From positions 1 to 45,971 of the forward strand of contig JAFUDJ010000013.1 in the NCBI GenBank assembly GCA_017459445.1: a stretch of 45,971 nucleotides of DNA, given 5' to 3'. Source of the stretch: Prevotella sp. (GTDB lineage Bacteria; Bacteroidota; Bacteroidia; Bacteroidales; Bacteroidaceae). Position numbers and translations under genes: made by a program. Within the stretch, counting starts at the first letter, position 1, and each line of letters starts with the position of its first letter. This document shows, one piece after another, positions 21,381 through 30,131 of the stretch. The notes under the pieces were generated by a model. The model made no database searches, was not told where the DNA came from, and was given only the letters and a program-made list of their open reading frames with translations.

Positions 21381-22406
21381 TCACCTCGTTGTCCCCCTGA
21401 CAATCAGTCGGGTACGAATAACACGCTTGACAACTTTGTTCGGGTCAATATGCCCTTCCACCTGGTCCATCAGGATAGAAGCCGCCTCCTCCCCTACCCG
21501 TTTGCCGCGCTGTTCCACCGTCGTCAGCATCGGGTCGCAGGCCACGGCCCGTTGTCCGTTAGTAAATCCGCATATAGATATATCCTCCGGCACCTTGAAG
21601 CCCAGCCGTTTCGCCGTGTACAGAATTCCGATGGCCGTATCGTCGTTCACGGCAAAGAATCCCGTAGGCCGTTTTTCCGCCTTCAGCACCTCCGGCGTAA
21701 TAGTCTCCGCGTCAGTACGGTTGTCACAGATAAAGGTCAGCGAAGGGTCGAACTTCAGCCCGTGCTTCAGCAGCGCATCCTTATAGCCGTTGAACCTGTT
21801 CTTTGCTATCTCCAGATTCATCGGCGCCCCATAATAGGCAATACGCCGGCATCCCGTCTCTATCAGGTAGCTCACTGCATTGAACGCCCCCATATAGTCG
21901 TCCACCACCACACGGCTGGCATTGATGCCCGTGCAGATACGGTCGTAGAACACCAATGGCACCCCATTGTCCAGCAATTGCTGGAAATGGTTGTACTTCC
22001 TCGTATCCTTCGCCTGCGACACTATCACGCCGCACACCTTGTTCTCATTGAACGACTGGCAAATCTTCACCTCCCGTTCATAGCGCTCATCGCTCTGCGC
22101 CACCATCACCCGATAGCCACGGGCGGCAGCCTCCTCCTCGATGCCGGCCAATACCGACATAAAGTAAAAATGCGTGAATTCCGGAATAATGACACCAATG
22201 ACTTTCAGCGGCTGCACCCTCGAAAAGCGCAACGACTCAGCTATCATGTTAGGCGTGAAGTTATGCTCCTTGGCATATTGCTGGATGGCAGCCCTCCGCT
22301 CAGCCGAAATACGCGGCGAGTCCTTCAAGGCACGCGACACCGTGGCCACCGAGATACCAAACTCGCGGGCTATATCCTTCATGGTCAATGGTGCACTATC
22401 TTTCAT
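21381..22406 (-). CDS. LacI-family transcriptional regulator of the starch locus
   Basis: This 341-residue regulator has an N-terminal LacI helix-turn-helix (MKDIAREFGISVATVSRALK, about residues 9-28), the hinge helix with NMIAESLRFSRV, and a periplasmic-binding-protein-like effector domain (VIGVIIPEFTHFYFMSVLAG through SICGFTNG). It is divergent from susC and is the first gene of the minus-strand maltodextrin run, the classic position of a local regulator. CG-centred palindromes of LacI type lie in the shared upstream region. The B. thetaiotaomicron sus locus is controlled by the unrelated membrane protein SusR, so regulation here is of a different kind. The effector is probably a malto-oligosaccharide or glucose derivative (inference). 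Confidence 0.93.
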   Translation of the reverse strand: MKDSAPLTMKDIAREFGISVATVSRALKDSPRISAERRAAIQQYAKEHNFTPNMIAESLRFSRVQPLKVIGVIIPEFTHFYFMSVLAGIEEEAAARGYRVMVAQSDERYEREVKICQSFNENKVCGVIVSQAKDTRKYNHFQQLLDNGVPLVFYDRICTGINASRVVVDDYMGAFNAVSYLIETGCRRIAYYGAPMNLEIAKNRFNGYKDALLKHGLKFDPSLTFICDNRTDAETITPEVLKAEKRPTGFFAVNDDTAIGILYTAKRLGFKVPEDISICGFTNGQRAVACDPMLTTVEQRGKRVGEEAASILMDQVEGHIDPNKVVKRVIRTRLIVRGTTR

Positions 22407-22428
22407 TGGTTTTTAGTTTTAGACATTG

Positions 22429-22436
22429 CAAAGGTA
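22429..22436 (-). promoter_or_regulatory. -7 box of the LacI-family gene
   Basis: TACCTTTG on the minus strand lies 22 bases before the LacI gene start at 22406. No TTTG was found at the expected -33 distance, so the promoter may depend on another factor. Confidence 0.55.
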
Positions 22437-22481
22437 GAGAAAAGTTTCTTACGTTGTCACCGTTTTTATTATAATATTTCA

Positions 22482-22522
22482 AAACGTTTATGCAAACGTT
22501 TGCGCAATTATGATAACGTTTT
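22482..22522. promoter_or_regulatory. Cluster of three CG-centred LacI-type operators
   Basis: The central site GCAAACGTTTGC (22493-22504) is a perfect 12-bp palindrome with a CG centre, very like PurR/CcpA-type operators of the LacI family. Weaker AAACGTTT (22483-22490) and TAACGTTTT (around 22515-22523) sites flank it, with CG centres 12 and 20 bp away. The cluster lies between the divergent LacI-family gene and susC and is the obvious binding place for that regulator. Confidence 0.7.
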
Positions 22523-22559
22523 TGAGTGGTAAAAAGTATGAAAGAAACGAAACAAATCT

Positions 22560-22567
22560 TACCTTTG
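22560..22567 (+). promoter_or_regulatory. -7 box of the susCDEF operon
   Basis: TACCTTTG matches the -7 consensus, 66 bases before the susC start. The -33 region is poor (TATG at 22538-22541, 18 bp away), so regulation by a bound factor is plausible. Confidence 0.65.
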
Positions 22568-22568
22568 C

Positions 22569-22584
22569 ATTGATATATATCAAT
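22569..22584. promoter_or_regulatory. 16-bp perfect palindrome at the susC transcription start
   Basis: ATTGATATATATCAAT is a perfect palindrome beginning 2 bases after the -7 box, so it spans the likely transcription start. It differs from the upstream CG-centred operators and could be a second operator or a very short leader hairpin. AT-rich palindromes do arise by chance. Confidence 0.45.
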
Positions 22585-22633
22585 CATGTGGATTTCGAGA
22601 ACTTAAAACCAAATAACTAACTTTAAAAAATTA

Positions 22634-25600
22634 ATGATGAAGCAGGTAAACATTAGAATTCCGTTTAGGATGCTTGCCCTTTTGTTAGGACTCTTCCTTT
22701 CGGTAGGAGCCTTTGCGCAAATCGACGTCAAAGGCCATGTGAAAGATGCTCAGGGTGAACCCATCATCGGTGCTACGGTGCGAGTGGCAGGCACACAGGT
22801 TGCCACCATCACCGACTTCGATGGTAACTTCACGCTGAAGGCTAAGCAAGGTGCCGACATCACCGTGACGTACATTGGTTATCAGACGGCTACTGCCAAG
22901 GCAGCTGCCGACATGACCATCACGCTCGCTGACGATGCCACGACGCTGGAGAATGTGGTGGTCATCGGTTACGGTGTCGCCCGCAAGACCGACTTGACCG
23001 GTTCCGTCACGGCCATCAAGCCCGACGACAAAAACCACGGTCTGCAGGTCAGTGCTCAGGACATGTTGCAGGGTAAGATTGCCGGTGTGAACGTCAACTC
23101 GGGCTCTGGTGCCCCTGGCGATGGTGCACAGATTCGCATCCGTGGTGGTGCCTCTCTAAACGCCAGCAACGACCCGCTGATTGTGATTGACGGTATGGCT
23201 ATGGACAACAATGCCACAAAGGGTATGAACAACCCGCTTTCACTGATTAATCCACAAGATATTGAGTCGTTCACTGTGCTGAAGGACGCTTCCGCTACAG
23301 CCATCTACGGTAGCCGTGGTTCTAACGGTGTCATCATCATCACCACCAAGAGAGGTCGCCGCAATCAGGCTCCGAAAGTTTCATATAACGGAACATTCTC
23401 CATTAGTACTCTTTCCAAGAAACTCGATGTTATGAATGCCGACGAATACACAGACTTCATACGCAGTTATTACGGTGAGAATTCTAACGCCTACCTCGGA
23501 TTGGGGTGGAAGAAGTACAAGGAGGACGGCACCCCCGACTTCCGTTTCGGCACCTACGACACCGATTGGCAGGATGAAATCTATCGCTCTGCCTTCTCCC
23601 ATGACCATAGCGTCACCTTGACAGGTGGAGTAGGCAACCAGAAGTGGGCCATGCCATATCGTGTCAGTGCTGGCTACACCAATCAGCAAGGTATTCTTAA
23701 GGGGTCTAATTTCAGTCGTTTTACCGCCTCCTTTACCCTTAATCCCTCTTTGCTCAACGACCACTTGAACCTTAACATTAACGGCCGATACACCTACTCT
23801 AAGAACAAACCCGGTGGAACTGGTGCCATTGGCGCAGCCACCACGATGGACCCGACCCGTCCCATCACCAGCGGCGACGAGCAGTTCAGCAATTGGCGCA
23901 CTGCCAATTGGTGGCAGACAGGCTTAGGCTATTGGCAGTGGGTAGAATCGACTACCGATTATGATGAATTCTTCCCTTATGTCCGCAAAGGCCATGCTCC
24001 CTCAAACCCAATGGAGTTGATAGACAACTACACCTTCGAGAAAAGCGCTAACGTATTGCAGGGAAGTTTTGAAGCAGACTATAAGATTCACGGTTTTGAG
24101 GATTTGCGTCTCCACATCAACCTCGCTGGTGAATATGCTGACGGTGGCGAGTACACCAACAACAACCGTTACAGCACTTACGGATTCTACTTCACCGATG
24201 GTAAGGGGCTCAAGAACGGTGGTGTCGGCGACAACAAGGAAAAGAAATACAATGTGACTGCTACGGCATGGGCACAGTATTTCAAGGATTTCAACAAGGA
24301 CCACCACTTTGACATTATGGCCGGCTATGAGTACAGCCGCACTAAGTACTGGGGCAACCTCTGGTATCAAGACTATTTCCCCAGCACATACAAAGATGCA
24401 GAAAAGCAGAACACCCTCCATTCTGACTCGGAAAGTAATTGGAAGGGACAGACGATTCTCGTCAGCTGGATTGGCCGTATGAACTACTCATTCAAAGACC
24501 GCTATCTCCTTACCTTCACGGCACGTGCCGACGGTTCGAGCCGCTTTGCCGACGGTCATCGCTGGGGCTTCTTCCCCGCAGCTGCCCTTGCTTGGCGTAT
24601 CGACCAGGAGAAGTTTATCAAGAAGATTGACGCCATCAGTGAAATGAAGCTTCGCCTCGGCTGGGGTAAGACTGGCCAGCAGGATACGGGTAAAGAATAT
24701 TACACACCTATCTACAAAGTCAGTACCAGCAAGAACCACCTCTACCCCATCGGCCCCAATGAAGACGGTATTCTTTACCAGCCACTGGTTTACAACAACG
24801 ACCTGACATGGGAAACCACGACGACCTACAACGTCGGTCTCGACTTAGGATTCTTCGACCAGCGTCTGACCTTGAACGTTGATGCCTACTACCGCAAGAC
24901 CACTGACCTGCTCTGTACACCGACTATCCCCGGTGGTCAGAACTTCGACAACTCCATGATGCTGAATGCCGGTTCATTGGAGAACAAGGGTATAGAAGTT
25001 GCCCTGAGCGGCAAGCCCATCCGTACCAAAGACTGGAATATGGAAATTGGCGTTAATGCCGCCTACAACAAGAACAAGATTACCGAGCTATATGGTGGCC
25101 GCGACATGATTGAAGCTGGCATGCAGGTCGGTACCGACTCACGTGCCACCTACCATAAGGTAGGACAGCCCGCAAACTCTTTCTGGGTATACCAGCAAGT
25201 ATATGACGCTTCAGGTCGTCCTATCCAAGGTGTCTATGTAGACCGAAATGGCGACGGAACGATTGATGACAACGACCGTTATTTCTACAAGAGCATTACA
25301 GCTCCTTGGACGGGCGGATTCTATTTCAAACTGGCTTACAAGAACTGGGACCTCGGTACCAACTTCCGTGGCAGTTTCGGCAACTATGTCTACAATGATA
25401 TTATTCAGGGCAAAATGAACTCGTCAGTTCTTTTTAACCCCGAAGGCTATTACAGCAACAGTACTCGCGATATCGTCAACTTAAACTGGAGCTCCTACAA
25501 CTATCCGTTGTCCGACTACTTTGTCCAAAATGCAAGCTTTATCAAGTGCGACAACATCACGCTGGGTTACAACTTTGATAGTTTCCTGAAGTTTGGCAAC

Positions 25601-25756
25601 TACGAAGGTATCTCAGGTCGCATCTACGCTTCTTGCTCCAATGTATTTACCATCACGAAATACAAGGGTCTTGACCCAGAGCAGACCTCTGGTAAAGAAA
25701 GTGACGTTTATCCTCGTAGCCGTACCTATATGCTTGGTATCAATCTGAACTTCTAA
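22634..25756 (+). CDS. susC: SusC-like TonB-dependent outer-membrane transporter
   Basis: This 1040-residue outer-membrane porin imports malto-oligosaccharides using energy from TonB. A signal peptide (to about A28, GAFAQ) is followed by a carboxypeptidase-regulatory-like beta domain (about 31-115, GHVKDAQGEPIIGATVRVAG), the SusC linker LENVVVIGYGV, a plug domain ending GSRGSNGVIIITTKRG, and a long beta-barrel ending in LGINLNF with the terminal Phe typical of BAM substrates. ATG codons at 22634 and 22637 both fit. It is followed by susD after 21 bp and is divergent from the LacI gene. The operon context makes starch the likely substrate. Confidence 0.96.
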   Translation: MMKQVNIRIPFRMLALLLGLFLSVGAFAQIDVKGHVKDAQGEPIIGATVRVAGTQVATITDFDGNFTLKAKQGADITVTYIGYQTATAKAAADMTITLADDATTLENVVVIGYGVARKTDLTGSVTAIKPDDKNHGLQVSAQDMLQGKIAGVNVNSGSGAPGDGAQIRIRGGASLNASNDPLIVIDGMAMDNNATKGMNNPLSLINPQDIESFTVLKDASATAIYGSRGSNGVIIITTKRGRRNQAPKVSYNGTFSISTLSKKLDVMNADEYTDFIRSYYGENSNAYLGLGWKKYKEDGTPDFRFGTYDTDWQDEIYRSAFSHDHSVTLTGGVGNQKWAMPYRVSAGYTNQQGILKGSNFSRFTASFTLNPSLLNDHLNLNINGRYTYSKNKPGGTGAIGAATTMDPTRPITSGDEQFSNWRTANWWQTGLGYWQWVESTTDYDEFFPYVRKGHAPSNPMELIDNYTFEKSANVLQGSFEADYKIHGFEDLRLHINLAGEYADGGEYTNNNRYSTYGFYFTDGKGLKNGGVGDNKEKKYNVTATAWAQYFKDFNKDHHFDIMAGYEYSRTKYWGNLWYQDYFPSTYKDAEKQNTLHSDSESNWKGQTILVSWIGRMNYSFKDRYLLTFTARADGSSRFADGHRWGFFPAAALAWRIDQEKFIKKIDAISEMKLRLGWGKTGQQDTGKEYYTPIYKVSTSKNHLYPIGPNEDGILYQPLVYNNDLTWETTTTYNVGLDLGFFDQRLTLNVDAYYRKTTDLLCTPTIPGGQNFDNSMMLNAGSLENKGIEVALSGKPIRTKDWNMEIGVNAAYNKNKITELYGGRDMIEAGMQVGTDSRATYHKVGQPANSFWVYQQVYDASGRPIQGVYVDRNGDGTIDDNDRYFYKSITAPWTGGFYFKLAYKNWDLGTNFRGSFGNYVYNDIIQGKMNSSVLFNPEGYYSNSTRDIVNLNWSSYNYPLSDYFVQNASFIKCDNITLGYNFDSFLKFGNYEGISGRIYASCSNVFTITKYKGLDPEQTSGKESDVYPRSRTYMLGINLNF

Positions 25757-25777
25757 TAAATAAATAAGGTATATATT

Positions 25778-27502
25778 ATGAAACTCAATATAGCAAAAAT
25801 AATGGTTCCGGCAGCAGCCTTCCTGCTCGCTGCCAGTGTTACCTCCTGTATGAAAGATTTGGAAAAAGGTAACATAGACCCAAATGTACAGGCTGAAGCT
25901 GACATCAATGCACTTTATGCCAAGTGCTACGCCGGACTCATCATGGAGGGTAACGACGGAAATGCCGACTTCACCATACGCGACGCAGGTCGTTCAACTC
26001 TCGTCCGTAATGTGTATAATTTCAACGTTCTTCCCACCGATGAGGGTATCTGTTGGTGGAGTGACGGTGGTATTGTAGACATCAGCTACAACCAATGCGT
26101 ACCAAGCACTGAAACGCTAAACTTCCTATATTACCGTCTGATTTCCAACATTGCTTTCTGCAACCACTTCTTAGAGTTGGGCGCAGATGCCACATTGACG
26201 GCAGAGGTGCGTTTCCTCCGTGCCTACAACTATTACCTGATGCTTGATTTCTTTGGCGACCCTCCTTTTACGACAACTATTTCTACAGAAATTCCAAAGC
26301 AAGCTCATGCCTATAACGGAAAGTTCTCTGAGGGAATGAGTCGTGCTCAAAAGTTGGCTTTGGGACGTGAGTTCCTCTTCAACTGGATACAAGACGAATT
26401 ACTGGCTGCCGAGGCAAACATGATGGAGCCAAGTCCTAAGACGGATGCCAAAGCAGACAATACAGAAAACTTTGATTACGGACGTGCCGACAAGGCTGCT
26501 GTCTGGTTCCTGCTGAGCCGTCTGTACTTGAACGCTGGTACCTATTTGAACAACGACGGTCAGAACAACCCGTATTGGGACAAGGCTTTGGAGTATGCCG
26601 AGAAGGTGATTAACTCTGGCTATAAGCTGTTCACCGAAGACATGATGACCACAACAGCCAAGAACAACGACTATCAGCCCTACGACCTGTTGTTCATGGG
26701 CGATAACGGTTTCAACGGTGCCAGCATTGAGTCTGTTCTTACTCTAAAGCAGGATGGTGTCAAGACTCATGGATGGGGTGGCACGCTGTTCTTCCTTGCT
26801 TCAACATGGGACAATACCATGGAAACTGTTACAGGTCTGGGACGCGGAACGACTGAGGACGGATGGGCTGGCATGCGCTGCCGCCGCCAACTCATCGAAA
26901 AGTTTACCAGCAATCCGGAATCCTTCGAGGGCAAGACTACGGCCCAGATTCGTGATATGCATATTGACGACCGTGCCCTCTTCTGGGGTGTCGGCCACAC
27001 GGTAGACTTAGGCAATAACACTGGTTTTGCACAAGGTTTGGTTACTACAAAATGGAATAACAACTATTCCACCAATGCCACCCCACACGACCCGCATGAT
27101 GTTGACATAGACTATTTCTTGTTCCGTGTTGCAGAAATGTATCTCACAGCCGCCGAAGCAGAAATGCACATCAATGGAGTTACTTCAGCCAAGGCAAAGG
27201 GATATATTGACAACATTCGCAACCGTGCACACGCTGCCACCAAGCCTTCCTACTCCTTACAGGATGTGCTTGACGAACGCGCCCGTGAGTTCTACTTTGA
27301 AGGACTACGCCGCACCGACCTCATCCGTTACAATCAGTTCGGCGGTCAGGACAACTACAACTGGGACTACAAAAACGGTATTGCCGACGGTTCTGGAAAG
27401 ATTAGGTTCGACAAAGCCTACAATGTATTCCCACTTCCCTCTTCAGAAGTCAGAGCTAACACGAATATCACGCAGATTGACGGTTACCCTGAGACTGAAT
27501 AA
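25778..27502 (+). CDS. susD: SusD-like starch-binding lipoprotein
   Basis: This 574-residue surface lipoprotein forms the lid over the SusC pore and presents starch chains to it. A lipobox VTSC puts the lipidated Cys at residue 24. The RagB/SusD helical fold is shown by the N-terminal AEVRFLRAYNYYLMLDFFGD motif (TPR-like) and the C-terminal ERAREFYFEGLRRTDLIRYN motif, both classic for the family. Length matches SusD-type proteins. It follows susC by 21 bp and precedes susE by 38 bp. Confidence 0.96.
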   Translation: MKLNIAKIMVPAAAFLLAASVTSCMKDLEKGNIDPNVQAEADINALYAKCYAGLIMEGNDGNADFTIRDAGRSTLVRNVYNFNVLPTDEGICWWSDGGIVDISYNQCVPSTETLNFLYYRLISNIAFCNHFLELGADATLTAEVRFLRAYNYYLMLDFFGDPPFTTTISTEIPKQAHAYNGKFSEGMSRAQKLALGREFLFNWIQDELLAAEANMMEPSPKTDAKADNTENFDYGRADKAAVWFLLSRLYLNAGTYLNNDGQNNPYWDKALEYAEKVINSGYKLFTEDMMTTTAKNNDYQPYDLLFMGDNGFNGASIESVLTLKQDGVKTHGWGGTLFFLASTWDNTMETVTGLGRGTTEDGWAGMRCRRQLIEKFTSNPESFEGKTTAQIRDMHIDDRALFWGVGHTVDLGNNTGFAQGLVTTKWNNNYSTNATPHDPHDVDIDYFLFRVAEMYLTAAEAEMHINGVTSAKAKGYIDNIRNRAHAATKPSYSLQDVLDERAREFYFEGLRRTDLIRYNQFGGQDNYNWDYKNGIADGSGKIRFDKAYNVFPLPSSEVRANTNITQIDGYPETE

Positions 27503-27540
27503 ACTGATATATCATAAATTTGAAACATAAGAAACGCAAT

Positions 27541-28479
27541 ATGAAAAACAAACTATTGCTTGGTGCTCTGCTTATCGGCATCGCCAACTTATTTACATCC
27601 TGCAAGGACGACCGAGACGACAACCCGACGGTAAAATCACCAACGGCATTCACCGTGAACACGCCAGCCACGGCCGACCAATATATCCAACTTGCAGCAG
27701 ACAACAATATTAATCTCACTTGGTCACAGCCTGACTATGGCTATACAGCCAATGTCACCTATCGTGTGCAGGTTGGTGTCAAGCAAGACGACGGGTCCGT
27801 CACTTGGAGCGTGAAGAGCGTAAAGGATGACGATGGCAACGTTATTGGTAGTGAACCGCAGTACTTAGCATCCACGTACTATACGTGCAATGCCACTGTC
27901 AGCGGCGAGGAGATTGCTATGGCACTTAACGAAATTGACGGTTTCAAAACCATCGACGACTATGTAGACAAAGGTTTCCGTGAGATAGCTTTCCGTGTCA
28001 ACGCTTCACTCTATGAGGTAGACAAGGTCGTTTCTGGAACGGCTATCGTATCCGAGCCCGTATTCTTTAAGCACATGGCTGCCTACTGCGCTATCAAGAG
28101 TCCCGCATACATCTACATCGTAGGTGATGTTAACGCTATTGGATGGGCAGAGCCTAACGAAGCTAACGCTGCCAGCTATGCAGACTATCGTCTATACGAA
28201 ACCGAGATAGACAACAACGTTTTCGAAGGAACATTTGACGTTACCGCAGGTGACCACTACTTCCGCTTCTACACCAAGCTGACTGGCTGGGACGATGACT
28301 CATGGGGTCCACTGCCTGATGACAACACAAACATACCTTTCGACTTTGCTGAGGCAAATCCGTTCGCTGGCACCATTCAGCAAGGTAAGGGTAGCTGGTT
28401 GCTGCAGAACTTTGAGGGTGGAACGATAACCTTCACCGTCAACATGAACGACAACACTGTCAGTTTCGTCAAGCACTAA
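27541..28479 (+). CDS. susE: SusE-like outer-membrane starch-binding lipoprotein
   Basis: This 312-residue lipoprotein has lipobox FTSC (Cys21). The N-terminal SusE-type immunoglobulin-like domain (about 27-170, with NINLTWSQPDYG) is followed by one starch-binding module (about 190-312, beginning YIYIVGDVNAIGW). I chose the ATG at 27541; a TTG 21 bp upstream in frame is weaker and would spoil the signal peptide. It would bind starch at the surface next to SusD. The next gene is 85 bp away and separated by a strong hairpin, so susE and susF levels may differ. Confidence 0.9.
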   Translation: MKNKLLLGALLIGIANLFTSCKDDRDDNPTVKSPTAFTVNTPATADQYIQLAADNNINLTWSQPDYGYTANVTYRVQVGVKQDDGSVTWSVKSVKDDDGNVIGSEPQYLASTYYTCNATVSGEEIAMALNEIDGFKTIDDYVDKGFREIAFRVNASLYEVDKVVSGTAIVSEPVFFKHMAAYCAIKSPAYIYIVGDVNAIGWAEPNEANAASYADYRLYETEIDNNVFEGTFDVTAGDHYFRFYTKLTGWDDDSWGPLPDDNTNIPFDFAEANPFAGTIQQGKGSWLLQNFEGGTITFTVNMNDNTVSFVKH

Positions 28480-28521
28480 TTCATCTCAGTATATATTATA
28501 TAATAAATAATGTATAACAAC

Positions 28522-28546
28522 GGTGGGGAGTCCACTGCTCCCCACC
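28522..28546 (+). terminator. Hairpin between susE and susF, possible attenuator
   Basis: GGTGGGGAG (28522-28530) pairs perfectly with CTCCCCACC (28538-28546) around a 7-base loop. There is no T-run after it, so complete termination is unlikely; partial termination, pausing or protection of the upstream transcript from decay is more plausible. susF starts 19 bases downstream. Confidence 0.5.
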
Positions 28547-28564
28547 CCTATAAAACAAAAGAAC

Positions 28565-30055
28565 ATGAAGAAAATCAGTTTATATATCATGGCGCTTCTG
28601 ACCATGGGGCTGGTAGCTTGTGACGAGGACTTTGCGCCCACTGGCGTTCCTCAGACCAACCCGCAGGAAAGCCTGATTCAGGTGAGCGACATTACTGTCA
28701 GTCCTATAGCCACCAGCATCAACATCCCGGAAATCATTGGCTCCGAGACACCTATTGACATTGCAACGGTTGCTGTCAAAGAAGGTGCCATGCCCGCCAA
28801 TACCATTCTGAAGGCTAAGGTTGAGGTATCTAATACAGAGGACTTTGCCAAATCTGTCACCCTGGACGCTCAGAGCATGGCCAACAGCAATGTTGTCAGC
28901 ATTCTGCCCAGCGAGTTACAGCGTGCCTATTTCGATGGCATCACGCACAATCCCAACACGAAGAATGTCTATGTGCGTACCATTCTCTACACCGTCACCA
29001 ACGCCACCAGCGACGCTACCAACAATGCTGAAGCTATCATCGGTCAGCCTGGCGACAACTATTTCGACACACACACTGTTTCGCTCACTCCGGTCGACGA
29101 AAAGGGTATAGTCATTGCCGACAAATACTACATCGTTGGCACATCGAACAACTGGGGCGAGACAGACATCGTATTCGACCATAGCGATGCCGATGTCTAT
29201 GACGACCCCGTATTCCGCGTGTCCTTCCCCGCCACTAAGGTGAACGACGTGCGTGTTGACACCGAATTCAGCATTGTAGCAATAGACGACCTCACCGCTT
29301 ACAAGAACGGCGACAAGAGCGTTGCCTACGGTCTTGGCGACAACGACCTGCTGACCAAGGGCGCAGAGACCTTCCTCGGCATGAAAGAAGACAAAGCCGA
29401 CCTCTACAGCGTCACCATCAATATGGAGACCATGGAGTGCACCGTTACACCGTTGCAAGAATTCGCACCGTATGTCTACTTCATCGGAGCTACCGACGGA
29501 TGGAAGAATGCCGAGCAGCGTCTGTATTGCGCCAACGTCTACGAAGGTGTCTACACTGGTTACATCTATTGTGCAGACCCGAACGGATGGGGCAATGAGT
29601 TCAAGTTCCAGAAAGTTGCCGGCGACTGGGGTACTGAACTTAACAGCGGTACCTTCGCAGGAGCCATATCTGGCGACTTGGCTGACGGAGGTAGCAACAT
29701 CAAGGCTACTGCCGGTGAAGGTGTCTACTACTTTGAGATGAATCTGGCTCTTAATACGCTGAAGGCAACCAGAATCACCAACATGAATCTGGTGGGTGAC
29801 TTCAACGGATGGAATGCCGCTGACGACGCACAGCAGATGACATGGAACACTGCCGACTACTGCTTCGAAATCACCGGTGCCGGTGTAACGGCTAACGGTT
29901 GGAAGTTCACAGCCAACAACGGTTGGGACATCAACCTCGGTGGTGACATTAACAACCTCGTTGGCAATGGCAGCAACCTCTCCGTGGTAGGCACTACCAT
30001 CAAGCTCTACCCGACACGCCGCAATAACGACAACATCGTCTGCACGGTAGAATAA
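28565..30055 (+). CDS. susF: SusF-like lipoprotein with three starch-binding modules
   Basis: This 496-residue lipoprotein has lipobox LVAC (Cys19). After an N-terminal immunoglobulin-like domain (about 35-180) come three modules of the SusE/SusF type: about 185-300 (YYIVGTSNNWGE), 302-404 (VYFIGATDGWKN) and 405-496 (MNLVGDFNGWN). The Trp in each opening motif is typical of the starch platform. Three modules after the first domain match SusF rather than SusE. I chose the ATG at 28565; an upstream in-frame GTG falls inside the intercistronic hairpin. It is the last gene of susCDEF and is followed by a strong terminator. No susG-like lipoprotein amylase follows; a secreted amylase lies beyond the repeat element. 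Confidence 0.92.
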   Translation: MKKISLYIMALLTMGLVACDEDFAPTGVPQTNPQESLIQVSDITVSPIATSINIPEIIGSETPIDIATVAVKEGAMPANTILKAKVEVSNTEDFAKSVTLDAQSMANSNVVSILPSELQRAYFDGITHNPNTKNVYVRTILYTVTNATSDATNNAEAIIGQPGDNYFDTHTVSLTPVDEKGIVIADKYYIVGTSNNWGETDIVFDHSDADVYDDPVFRVSFPATKVNDVRVDTEFSIVAIDDLTAYKNGDKSVAYGLGDNDLLTKGAETFLGMKEDKADLYSVTINMETMECTVTPLQEFAPYVYFIGATDGWKNAEQRLYCANVYEGVYTGYIYCADPNGWGNEFKFQKVAGDWGTELNSGTFAGAISGDLADGGSNIKATAGEGVYYFEMNLALNTLKATRITNMNLVGDFNGWNAADDAQQMTWNTADYCFEITGAGVTANGWKFTANNGWDINLGGDINNLVGNGSNLSVVGTTIKLYPTRRNNDNIVCTVE

Positions 30056-30090
30056 AATCCCATTGAGGTTTTACCCTACCCTATTCCCTT

Positions 30091-30127
30091 CGGGCGGACA
30101 CCCTCACCGGTGCCCGCCCGTTTTTTT
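30091..30127 (+). terminator. Rho-independent terminator of susCDEF
   Basis: A 12-bp stem with one mismatch (30091-30102 with 30109-30120, GGTGCCCGCCCG) and a 6-base loop is followed by seven T (30121-30127). It closes the operon 36 bases after the susF stop and shows that the downstream amylase is a separate unit. Confidence 0.9.
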
Positions 30128-30131
30128 CATC

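Noticed and set aside
28523-28564. GTG start at 28523 for the SusF-like protein
   Set aside because: It falls within the GC-rich hairpin, and the ATG at 28565 gives a standard lipoprotein signal.
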